From Heliocidaris tuberculata (Eukaryota; Echinodermata; Echinoidea; Camarodonta; Echinometridae), in the NCBI GenBank assembly GCA_025618425.1, contig CM046836.1:21851215-21915214 (forward strand): a stretch of DNA of 64,000 nucleotides. Direction: 5' to 3'. Numbering within the stretch: position 1 is the first letter of the stretch; the number at the start of each line of letters is the position of its first letter. Position numbers and translations under genes: made by a program. Shown piece after piece: positions 36,483 through 45,619 of the stretch. The notes beneath the pieces were generated by a model, which saw only the letters and a program-made list of their open reading frames with translations, did no database searches and was not told the DNA's origin.

Positions 36483-37155
36483 TATATATATATATAAAGT
36501 ATAATATGTATGTTAATAGAAATGTGCTCCTTTCATTTGATTCTCAGAGTCGGAGACATGTGGTGCATAGAAGAACACTTTCTTTGACTGAAAGAGGTGA
36601 TCCAACGAAGACTTGGTGTGAAGTCAGTAGCGTCCTCTTGTGATCGCAGCAGTGACCGGGGGGAGGGGGCATTTTTTTTTTTTTTTTTTTTACTTCCTAC
36701 TGACGAGTGTTTGGAGTAGTCTATCCGATAATCAATACAAATTTATTTTTGTTAATAAATGTATATTAATTGTGTTTTAAATCTTGTATGTCTAATGTGT
36801 GCTCAAATAAAATTAAAGTGAAACGGCCAATGCATGCTAATTCTGGATGTCCAAGACCAACTATAGTATAAGGTTCGAAAAACTTGCCCCGGTCCCCTGG
36901 TCTCAGCTAACTAGTAGATCAAAGACAAGTTGATCTGACTAGCGTTGAATTTAACAGTAAAAATAGAAATAGTCAAGGCCGTTTTAATGGATGCTCCACA
37001 TGCTCCACTTCACACGAGATGGAACAGCAAGACTTCGCAGCAACCTGCGCCAGAGCTGTCGGCCTTATTCAGCAGACCGTGGCCATGGTCAATAACAAGA
37101 TTTTACGACAAACAAAAAGTTATTTTCAAACATATTTAAACATTATAAAACTCAC
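36483..37155. other. Sequence downstream of the pogo-like MITE
   Basis: AT-rich, with a T22 tract near 36673. No gene before the PITPNC1 exon. Confidence 0.4.
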
Positions 37156-37203
37156 CTCTTCCACACTAAGAGGCATGCATATACGGTATTCCTTGATAAG
37201 CAT
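37156..37203 (-). CDS. PITPNC1: PITPNC1-like phosphatidylinositol transfer protein, first coding exon (partial gene)
   Basis: The exon encodes 16 residues, MLIKEYRICMPLSVEE, followed at once by a GTGAG donor in phase 0. Established knowledge: PITP family proteins start this way (for example M-L-L-K-E-Y-R-I-C-M-P-L-T-V-D-E in RdgB-beta), and the first coding exon of vertebrate PITP genes ends after the same glutamate. The KEYRICMPL stretch favours PITPNC1 over PITPNA/B; PITPNM1-3 begin similarly (MLIKEY) and cannot be excluded. The protein moves phosphatidylinositol/phosphatidic acid between membranes. The start is the only in-frame ATG before the next upstream stop. The rest of the gene should lie to the left on the minus strand; I searched for conserved PITP motifs (KTGRG, WVDEW) in 1-37155 and recognised none, so intron 1 probably exceeds 37 kb. 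Confidence 0.8.
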
Positions 37204-37400
37204 GGTTGTTACTCCACATGAAGCTTGGACAAGTCCAATAAAATGATATTTTTGAGCACGGAAGTTCACAATCGCAACTCGAAACCGACGACGTTTACAA
37301 CCGATCAACGATATTCTCGCTTACTAGATTCGATACCAGCGATATCGTTAAGCGACTTCTATGTTTTTTCAAGATCTTTTTGTCTGCGAAATACCAAGAA
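37204..37400. promoter_or_regulatory. Putative bidirectional promoter between PITPNC1 and ATG12
   Basis: Only 197 bp separate two divergent start codons, so this interval must hold both 5' leaders or the core promoter. It is richer in CpG than its surroundings. It contains CCAAT at 37235-37239 and an ETS-like ACGGAAGT at 37258-37265; no convincing TATA box is seen. Shared promoter use is inferred from spacing; the transcription start sites are not visible from sequence, and either gene could have an upstream non-coding exon. Confidence 0.55.
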
Positions 37401-37521
37401 ATGGCAGAAGCACAGGGAACTGCTGGGGCTGGAGATGAAACGACTGACCCTGGAACACAGAATGATCAGATTAGTAAACAAACTAAGGAAGAAGATGTTG
37501 TCAAGAAGAAAACTGACAAGG
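37401..37521 (+). CDS. ATG12: ATG12 coding exon 1
   Basis: Encodes residues 1-40 plus one base, from ATG in a good context (caagaaATGg) to a GGTAAAT donor. The sequence is rich in Gly, Thr, Glu and Lys, a disordered N-terminal tail. Confidence 0.9.
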
Positions 37522-40500
37522 GTAAATATTTTTCTCTCTTCCGGAATGTAGTCCCGTGTGTTCTATTTTGTGTTAGTTTAGTTAAAGTAGGGTTAGACTA
37601 TTTGATAATCTCCAACTCCATTTAATTGTAACTTTAATTTAACTTAAGCTTGAGTTTAATTGGATACTCATGAAATTATGTATCTTAATGAATGGAAGGA
37701 AATCGTTTTACAAATGGTAAGTTAGAATGTTAGATACATGTATAGCTAGCTGGGCAGACAGAGCCTACTTTTCCCACTTACTAGGGACGGGTTAGGGTGT
37801 CTGGCACTCACGGGACCATCACTATTATTGGGCTGTGTCAATTTTTTACCTGTCACGACCTCTAAGTTGAAGAAGTAAAAACACCAATATAATTGGCAAA
37901 ATTTTGAGAAAATACTTCCTTCTACATTTTAAAATGATAGAATATCCAATTTCATGCCAGATCCTTTGATAGGATCTTTATCATCTTGATCAAGTGAAAT
38001 TTTCAGGCTGTTTTGGTCGGTGATCTTGCTCATCTGCCGCACACATGTGTGCAAGATATCACACACTTGCTATGGGAGGCAATTGCTCATGGTATGAAGG
38101 TACATAGTGCGAGGTTAATATATTAACCTCGCATAAGTGTGAGTTAATATATTAACCTCGCATAAGTGTGAGTGGGTGTCTGGAGGATTTTTCTATCTCA
38201 GAAACTACACATTCAAATGATTTGAGATTTTCAGATCTCGTTGAAAATACTGTAAAAAATACATGTACCAAATTTCATGTCAATCCATGCATTTATTATT
38301 CAGTAATGCTTGAACAAATTATTGGAAATTTTCAGTTTAAAGATTCCCATAGACATGTACATGTACAAATGAATGGCACAAAACATGCTGCTGAAACACT
38401 AGTGCGCACACACACAGAGTGTGAGCAGTTTGTGTGTAATTTTGCATAGGGCCCTGTGGAGCGGTAGGGGGAGGGTATTTTCAAATTGATATAGCAACAT
38501 GATCTCATATTAGTTTCTCAAAAATTCCTACAGAATCAAATTTGGAACATTCCAAATTACTTAAGTTCTGATGGACAAGTTTATAGCTCAAGAACTTGCC
38601 GAGATGTCACTTTAAACATATTCCTTTTCAGTTTTTCTTAATGAAGAGATTAAGCATGTAACTTGTCTTTAACACCAAAATATAGGAAATAAAATTTCCT
38701 ATCATATGATACCAAATTTATTTCAAACTGCCAATGGGATCATATTTTTTAGTTAGTTTGAAATAACCAGCATCAAAACAGCTGACAGATGTGGCCAACC
38801 TTCAGACACCCTACATGTATAGTCAAGGATTGTAATTCCGAACAGATTGTATTACCGAACGTGTAGAGTTAAGCGCCCAAAATGGGTTTTCATACGCTTG
38901 GGATTACGCGTATGAAAACCACACTATTGAAACAAAGGTGTGTCTTTTTCCCATAGGTTTCACACGTTCGGAAATACAGTACCTTTTTCAAGGGACCAAA
39001 ACGCCGCGTCGTTGGGAAGGGGTTCACTCGGAAGGGAATATCGTATTAAATCTACGTTGCCTTTTAAAAATTCCATCAACTTCTTTTTCTGTAGGACTTT
39101 GAGCATTCATTATGTAAGTTTGACAGATATTCGTTTGATATTTTATTTGCTATCGTTGATTTTCTGAAAAGTGTTCGGACACTGGATCAACCACCATACA
39201 ACTACAAGCTTATCTGAAGATAACCTTGTAGTTGTACTCGGACTAGCTCTTTAATGGGTGAATAGGCTTCAATAGCTATTGTGTGTATCAGCAGGCCCTT
39301 TTCCAGGCTAGATCATTCATACAGGAGAGGAAAATAATTATTTAAAATTTCACTTTCAATTCTGAATCCTCTAATTTGTGGCACAGTAAGAGTGGAAGAG
39401 TCCATGAATCAGGTAATCTAGCAAATTTAAGAAAATTAAATCTTGCTTAGAGCAATTTTGTTGTCTGTTTTTGACTGCTGCAACAGTGAATGTTGGACAC
39501 AGTCCCACATAGGCAAGGGCCCATGAGTGACTTTTCCTAAACTAAACAGACTGTCGCAGTGAGTTATCTCCAATAACTTTGCATAAGTGTGAGTGGTTGC
39601 AGTGATTTTGTGATTTTAGTGATTTTGCTAAGAATGACTGACCATGCCCACTCACACTTATGCGAGGTTATTGGAGATAACCTCGCACTTTGTACCTTCA
39701 TACCATGACTGAGCAATTGCCTTCCATAGGCAAGTGTGTGATATCTTGCCCATATGTGTGCAGCAGTGAATGTTGGACACAGTCCCACATAGGCATGGGC
39801 CTATGAGTGGGTATGCAGTTTGATATTCGTTCAAAGTTCATAAAAATATGAACTGCATACATCTAGGAAAAAAAGGGCTAATTCATCAAAGACATGGTAG
39901 ACCCTAGATCTACAGTGTACTCATTTCTTTTTGCACAATTTTACTGCACTTTCCAGCGGGAATATACTTCGATGATCACCGAGTTCCATTTCCTTCCATG
40001 GAAATATTCCTTATACTATATATTGAAAAAGATTTTATTTAATCTTTAACTTTTTGTTCTTTAGTTGTTCTTTGTTTCCCACTAATCATTGATTTTTGTT
40101 TGTAACTGAAATGTGAGTGTACTGAATGCATTTACATTTACATTGTAATACATATGCAGAACCTTTGCTAGAATTTTGCCTTACCGTACTTATTTTACCT
40201 TTGCCCAAGATTCTGGAAGATTGCTGTCGTCTCAGCAGTCGGGCTTCCAGTTCTTGGAGCATTTGGGCTTCCAGTTCGTGCTTGCCCTTTTCTTTTCATG
40301 ATTTAAGGTTTAAGTTTCTATGGAACACTATTTTTTAATCAAAGTGATAGTATCAAATATAAATTGAATGAAAGTTGCATGTATATGTATCATTGAAACT
40401 GTCTTTCCATTTGTTTTCTTTTACAGTTGATATTCTGCTCAAGGCAACAGGCAGTGCACCGATCATGAAGAAGAAGAAATGGGCTGTTGACCCCAGTAAG

Positions 40501-42126
40501 AAGGTGGCATGGGTCATCGACTTCATTCATAAATACCTTAGATGTGATCCTTCGCAATCACTAGTAAGTCATAGGCTGGTAAAAATTAAAACTATTGATT
40601 CCTTATGCCACAGTAGAATGGGTGAATTCAAGTTCGGTGTCGAAAGCTGGTTTTGGTGTTGGGGCAAAACTAGCACCAGCCACAACTCCGAACCTGAAAT
40701 GAAGCTGGTGCTGGGATTGACTTCACTAGGCGTTGAGCTATCAATAATGTGATTGGTATTATTTTTATAAACCCGAATTTGGTGTTGGGGCTAGAATCAG
40801 CAGCCAGATTCACTCTCTCAACACCAACATCAATACCAACACCAACACCGAATTTGAAATCACCCAAAAGCTGCATCTTGATAAATTACGGTGTAACTTC
40901 AACAAAATGTAATGGCACAAAAACAGGTGCATCTTGAATTGTTCAAAATCATAATTTTATAGGATAGACTACAGGTAGAACCATATTGTCAGGACATGGA
41001 GCTGGTACATACATGTACCTCTATTACCTTGATGAATAGCAAACTTGTCATTCAGAGTCGCATCATATTACAACTTTTAATTAACCAATATCGCCAACTA
41101 TTATGCCTTTTGCATTCTGGATGCATCTTTTTGCACTGCTACATTTCGCTGTAAAGCTACTTATGAGTAAAAGTACCAAGAATTCCTTTACAGTTAAAAG
41201 CTGAGTCTTGGGCTATGCAGAATTTATGGATAGTTTACTTGTACAAAGTTAGCAAATACTAAAGGCTACATTTCACAAGGAAATGAATAAATCTAACCTT
41301 CGCATCCTGTACAAAGTATGGAATGTAACATACATTAACGGTTAATGAAAATGATCCATGAAAATGTATTTTCTTGTCAGTGCACCTGCTTTTTAGTACT
41401 CTATCAAGTACTACAGGAGATCATCTCTCTTTTAAGAAAGAAAGAATAAAGAAAGAAAGAAAGAAAAAGAGAGAGAAAAGAGAGAGAAAGGTGCCATTTG
41501 AAAAAAGAATTTCCAGCATGGTATGAAAGAATACTTTGTTCCATTTTCTGTAGATTTTGCTATTTGGATTGAAAATACACTGTATGTACCGTTAATCTCG
41601 CCTGTATTTATCTTTTAGTTCCTGTATGTGAATCAAGCTTTTGCACCAGCACCAGACCAAGAAATAAGAAATCTCTTTGAGGTAAGTCTAAGAACAAGAA
41701 TGAAATGTGTAACAACATTAAAGGGGAGAAGTCCACCCTGATATCAAGCTGATTTTGATAAAAGCAGGAAACAATAGAAATCTTTAAGAAAAAGAATGAA
41801 TGATAAGAATGTTATGTATGTGTATTTCTTTTATTTAAAAAAAAAATTGTTCTGTGACTCCTATGCAACATTTGTCTTGTAATTTAGACCCATCTTCATT
41901 AGAACTTTAATATTTCTGATGAAATTTGTCTGTCTGTTGGATCTCTCTGTGTTTCATTCTCTGTTTCCCCTCCCTCTGTCCCTCTACCTCTCACTCACTC
42001 CATCTCTCTCTCTCTCTCTCTCTCCAACTCCCATGAATTATATATTCATCTTTTTATTTCTTGCAGTGCTATGGGAGTGATGGCAAGCTTATACTCCACT
42101 ACTGTACAAGTGAGGCATGGGGCTGA
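37401..42126 (+). CDS. ATG12: ATG12, ubiquitin-like autophagy conjugation protein (4 coding exons, 126 aa)
   Basis: Coding exons: 37401-37521, 40427-40563, 41619-41681 and 42067-42126 (381 nt including TGA). All introns are GT/AG and phases agree (1, 0, 0). ATG12 is activated by ATG7, passed to ATG10 and attached through its C-terminal glycine to a lysine of ATG5; ATG12-ATG5/ATG16L1 then drives LC3 lipidation on the phagophore. The first 40 residues are a low-complexity acidic/basic tail, as usual in the family. The ubiquitin-like fold covers residues 41-126: VDILLKATGSAPIMKKKKW, then FLYVNQAFAPAPDQE, then CYGSDGKLILHYC, ending SEAWG with Gly126 directly before the stop. Human ATG12 has 140 aa; the difference lies in the N-terminal tail. 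Introns 1 and 2 carry MITEs. An ATTAAA at 42334-42339 is a possible polyadenylation signal. It is head to head with PITPNC1. Confidence 0.96.
37793..38816. mobile_element. Probable inverted-repeat element in ATG12 intron 1
   Basis: TAGGGTGTCTGGCACTCACG at the left and CAACCTTCAGACACCCTA at the right are inverted ends. The inside contains a duplicated TAATATATTAACCTCGCATA (38115-38165). Confidence 0.5.
38037..38172. repeat. Repeat family B, left copy (inverted relative to 39649-39765)
   Basis: Shares GATATCACACACTTGC, CAATTGCTCATGGTATGAAG and ACCTCGCATAAGTGTGAGT with 39649-39765 in opposite orientation. Confidence 0.7.
38835..38985. repeat. TTCCGAACG motif cluster and hairpin
   Basis: GTAATTCCGAAC (38830 region), GTATTACCGAACGTGT and, inverted, ACACGTTCGGAAATAC surround a GGTTTTCATACGC / GCGTATGAAAACC stem. 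Three near-identical short motifs in 150 bp. Confidence 0.6.
39137..39528. repeat. Interspersed repeat family A (copy 2)
   Basis: About 390 bp, very similar to 60733-61130 (few substitutions) and to 33783-34118, from TTTATTTGCTATCGTTGATT to GGCAAGGGCCCATGAGTG. Lies in ATG12 intron 1. Confidence 0.85.
39649..39812. repeat. Repeat family B, right copy, with family A terminus
   Basis: Inverted copy of 38037-38172, ending in GTGAATGTTGGACACAGTCC and CATAGGCATGGGCCTATG, the terminus of family A. Confidence 0.65.
40427..40563 (+). CDS. ATG12: ATG12 coding exon 2
   Basis: Follows a TTTTCTTTTACAG acceptor and ends at a GTAAGT donor. Encodes residues 41-86, the first strands and helix of the ubiquitin-like fold, including KKKKWAVD. 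Confidence 0.95.
40620..40865. mobile_element. GGGTGA-family MITE (copy 1) in ATG12 intron 2
   Basis: Ends GGGTGAATTCAAGTTCGGTG and CACCGAATTTGAAATCACCC. Starts 57 bp after the exon 2 donor. GGTGTTGG/CCAACACC repeats fill the sub-ends. Confidence 0.7.
41439..41492. repeat. A/G microsatellite
   Basis: GAAA/GAGA-type purine repeat in ATG12 intron 2. Confidence 0.75.
41619..41681 (+). CDS. ATG12: ATG12 coding exon 3
   Basis: A 63-nt exon between TATCTTTTAG and GTAAGT. Encodes residues 87-107, with the diagnostic YVNQAFAPAPDQE block. Confidence 0.95.
42067..42126 (+). CDS. ATG12: ATG12 coding exon 4 (C-terminus)
   Basis: Begins after TTTCTTGCAG; encodes CYGSDGKLILHYCTSEAWG and stops. The terminal glycine is the conjugation residue. 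Confidence 0.96.
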   Translation, partial: CYGSDGKLILHYCTSEAWG

Positions 42127-42595
42127 TAATCTTCTAAGCAAACACAGACTGAGTTTTTGCAATCATGCTTACGATAACTATTCAATACTGGATGTAAATG
42201 GATAAATTTATTATTTTTTGAATCGTTAGAGTGCATGTTTAGTTTGAACTGAGGCCTACTACTTCATTTTTGGAGATACATGTATGTGTAACATACTGTA
42301 CATGGTTAACATTATCTAACTTGGAGCATCTAGATTAAAGGAATATGTATAATGTGAATATAACATGGTAATAATAATGATAAGAAACATTTCTAACCCG
42401 CCTAATATTACGTTTCTAGGCGCCATGGTGCTGTTTTCCTGGCAGCCATTAGGCAAAGCATTGTCCTTGTACCCATTAGAGAGCTTGGACAACAGACAAA
42501 ATTACTAATGTGATGTTCACTAGACATAAGGTTTATGTCTGGAAATGTAGGATTACTGTTATACATGTACTAGTGTATGTTTCCCTCTCCGTCTG

Positions 42596-42626
42596 TGTCT
42601 GTCTGTCTGTCTGTCTGTCTGTCTTT
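42596..42626. repeat. (TCTG)n microsatellite
   Basis: About seven TCTG units downstream of ATG12. Confidence 0.85.
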
Positions 42627-43161
42627 CTCACTCTCTTGTTAGGATGTGTGTATTTGTGAGTGTGTGTGGGGGTGGGGGGGGGGGGGTATCTTATGTTTTA
42701 ATGACACTTTGATTGGACCAAATCAAATGCTTTGTTAATGATTCATTTCTCATTAATATTACAATTTCGGCCCTTTGTTCCGACATAAGGGTGAAACCTG
42801 CAACAGAAGTAAGTGTCTCTTGCATCATCCTGATATTAGATATTCCATGATAGCGTATGTAAAACAAGTATCATTTTGTTATCAAAATGTACTTTGTTCA
42901 TGCGGACATGCCTATGTATTGTGACAAAAATGTCTGCAAATTACGAGATAAACTTAAGACGTCCTAAACATGATCATGATTTTTGTCAAAAACACAAGAA
43001 TACTGAACTTGTTTCCATTCAGCATGCATTGAACTATGTGTTTGAATCGATGTAGTCTCTATCATCCAGAGGTAAATGAATTGTTCAAAAGTAGGAAGGA
43101 CTGGGTATTCGGCCTACCATGATTGTGACCGTTAACGTTTGAAACAATTATTTCAAAATAC

Positions 43162-43236
43162 GTATCGTCTGCTGAGAGCTAGAAGGGTTGAACTCTGTGT
43201 AAAAAAGTGTGTTAATGCCCTTCTCATTCCCAACAG
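43162..43236. mobile_element. Short hairpin element, AGAAGGG family (copy 3)
   Basis: GTCTGCTGAGAGCTAGAAGG and TTAATGCCCTTCTCATTCCC then AACAGACA; a diverged hairpin related to 8399-8466. Confidence 0.5.
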
Positions 43237-43294
43237 ACAACAGTTATTTTGAAATAAAATAATGCAATGTAACTCAAAGCACCATATAGGAATA

Positions 43295-43457
43295 CAGTGG
43301 AAACTTGCTATAAAGAGCTCCGGTATAATAACTAAGGTAATTTTCCAGGTCCCTGATCTTTATGTTCTTTTGTTTTTTACCCTGATGTGAGGAGATTCCT
43401 GATATGACAAGGTAATTTTCATGGTCCCAAGGTCCTCGTTATAGTGAGTTTCCACTG
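43295..43457. mobile_element. pogo/Tc1-mariner-like MITE (copy 3, diverged)
   Basis: Ends CAGTGGAAACTTGCTATAAA and TTATAGTGAGTTTCCACTG; the left TA is kept, the right is TG. Confidence 0.75.
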
Positions 43458-44083
43458 TGGACCTCGGTTAACTAGAAGAATCGATACAAAATCTATTTAT
43501 CTATAGAAATGTATGGAACATCCTCGCTATTTTCACACTCTAAATGATTCCAGAATTAGATATACGTGTTGCTAATTTTCTTGTCAATGTTACAGATTTT
43601 GTTCTCTCTCTATTTAAAGTACCATTCATTATTGCCCTTTTGACTCTCAATATGGAAAATAATTTTTTTTTTTTTCAGTAGCCTGCTACTGTTCCTCTAC
43701 TGTAAGTTTCCAAAATACATGTAAAAAGTTTATTTGCCTTATTTCCCTTTCATAAAATGCATATGCACTGTAAGCATTCAAAATTTTACACACATTTGCA
43801 CTTTTACCATTGCAACTCGCATTTTATAAGCAAACAGTTGGTACATTTGATAATGTATACATTTTTCTTCTTCAAACGTTTCTTTTTGGTTGTTTTTTGT
43901 TTAAGCATTCATGTATATTTGAAATGATAATAAAGCACCTATTATTGTAAATACTTGTGCGTCAGTTCGCCATGTTTTCAGATTTGTAGCATTTTACAAG
44001 TGGAGCATTTTATAAAATGTATGTGTAACGGTGATCTGTAACTTCTGTGGACAGTTTCTCCAGGCTTTATTTCATCAAAGACA

Positions 44084-44301
44084 TAGGACCGAGTTCACAA
44101 AAGAGGTTTATTTTAAACCACAGTCTAAACCGTCTAAACTGTGGTCTAAACAGTGGTTTAAGCCTTCGCCATGGACATGTAAATAAGCGTATATAAGCGC
44201 ATTACTGTACGCCTGTTGGACAAGAGGACATGCGTGTATTACGCTTATGGAGGTTTAAACCATGGTTTTAAAATAAACCTCTTTTGTGAATTTGGGCTAT
44301 A
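44084..44301. mobile_element. MITE with TTCACAAAAGAGGTTTATTT ends
   Basis: TTCACAAAAGAGGTTTATTT is repeated inversely at 44260-44290, and GTCTAAAC/GTTTAAAC repeats fill the interior. About 218 bp. Confidence 0.75.
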
Positions 44302-44939
44302 GGGTTAGGGCTTGGGTTGCATTCAAGTTTTAGGTTAGTGTTGGCTTTATTGGTAGATATCAGTGTAGTGTTTATTAAATTAACCACAGAGCAATTGTTG
44401 CTGGTGCATGTGTTGTACAATATACAGTGTGAGTCAATAAAAAGGAAACCTATATTGGAGCCCCAGCATCTTCAAAACAAAGCAAAATTGCTGAAATATA
44501 TTCTAAAGGTATCAGTGGTGTTAATCCATTTTGAAATTCAGAGGGGTCACCACATGACCATGTACCTGTCCAAATTGTCTGAAAATTTTTTCTGACCAAC
44601 CCCCCCCCCCCCAAAAAAAAAAGGTTATCACATTTTGGGGGTCTAGTTTTCCTCCAAAATTCTCTGACATGCCAACAAAAAAAAAGTGTTATTCAAAAAG
44701 GTGGGGGGGGGGGGGGGGGGGGGGGGGGACATTCACCTATCTTCAAAAAGGTGGGGGGACATGCGTTCTTTAGTTTGATAGGAAGACATCTGCACAAACA
44801 CTTCAAAAAGGTGGGGGACATGCGTTCTTTAGTTTGATAGACTGCTCCCCAAAATGAGATCATGGATGACTGAGCACTGGCCATTTTTAAAAACCGTGTC
44901 AAAATCATCTTTGCCCAAGTTCGGGCTGAATGGTGATCT

Positions 44940-45172
44940 GGGGTGGTATTCTGAGATTCATTTATCTTAATTTAAGTGAAAATATTTCATTTGTCACGAA
45001 TAACAAATTTTAAATTGCAACATTTCATTAGTGTTTGTGCAGATGTCTTCCGCGTACCCAGCCACTTTTGCGCAGTCATTAACCAATGATGCACCTTAAG
45101 TGTAAATTTTGTTATGACAATTAAAATCATTTCACTAAAATCAAGGTAAAATAGATCTCAGAATACCACCCC
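44940..45172. mobile_element. MITE with GGGGTGGTATTCTGAGAT ends (nested)
   Basis: GGGGTGGTATTCTGAGATTC and GATCTCAGAATACCACCCC are near-perfect inverted ends; 233 bp. Confidence 0.8.
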
Positions 45173-45173
45173 A

Positions 45174-45333
45174 GGGCCCCGTTGCATAAAACTTACCATT
45201 GATGGTAACTTTGCCATCAATGGTAACTTCAATTTAAACCTTGAATTTGATTGGCTGTTGAGCAATGTTACTATGGTAGTTAATATTGATGGCAGAGTTA
45301 CCATTAATGGTAAGTTTTATGCAACGAGGCCCA
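45174..45333. mobile_element. MITE with GGGCCCCGTTGCATAAAACT ends (nested)
   Basis: GGGCCCCGTTGCATAAAACT and AGTTTTATGCAACGAGGCCC are inverted ends; the interior is ACCAT(T/C)GATGGTAA stem repeats. It abuts the previous MITE. Confidence 0.85.
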
Positions 45334-45619
45334 GGAGTTACTTTTACTCGTTTGAGTGCATTCAAATGGAATGGAGACCATTCAACCAACCTTGAGTTGA
45401 CCATCAATCTCATTCAAAACTTGGGCAGAGGCAAATTTGACATGAATCAGGAATAATGTTACTGTTCAGCTGTCCATGGTCAGATTTTATTGATCAAAGT
45501 GTCAAATTTAAAGAAACACGATAGGCTACAATATGAAGTATCTTTGATCTAATCTATATTTACTGATTGCAATGATATTTAGGGTTGAATCTGGGTTTCC
45601 TTTTTATCGACTCATACTG

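Larger units (their letters stand above)
44425..45619. mobile_element. Tc1/mariner-like element containing two nested MITEs
   Basis: Ends CAGTGTGAGTCAATAAAAAG and, inverted, CAGTATGAGTCGATAAAAAG. The left flank is TA, the right is not conserved. The ends resemble the element at 31126. The interior includes a G-tract with duplicated TTCAAAAAGGTGGGGG blocks and two complete MITEs. Confidence 0.65.
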
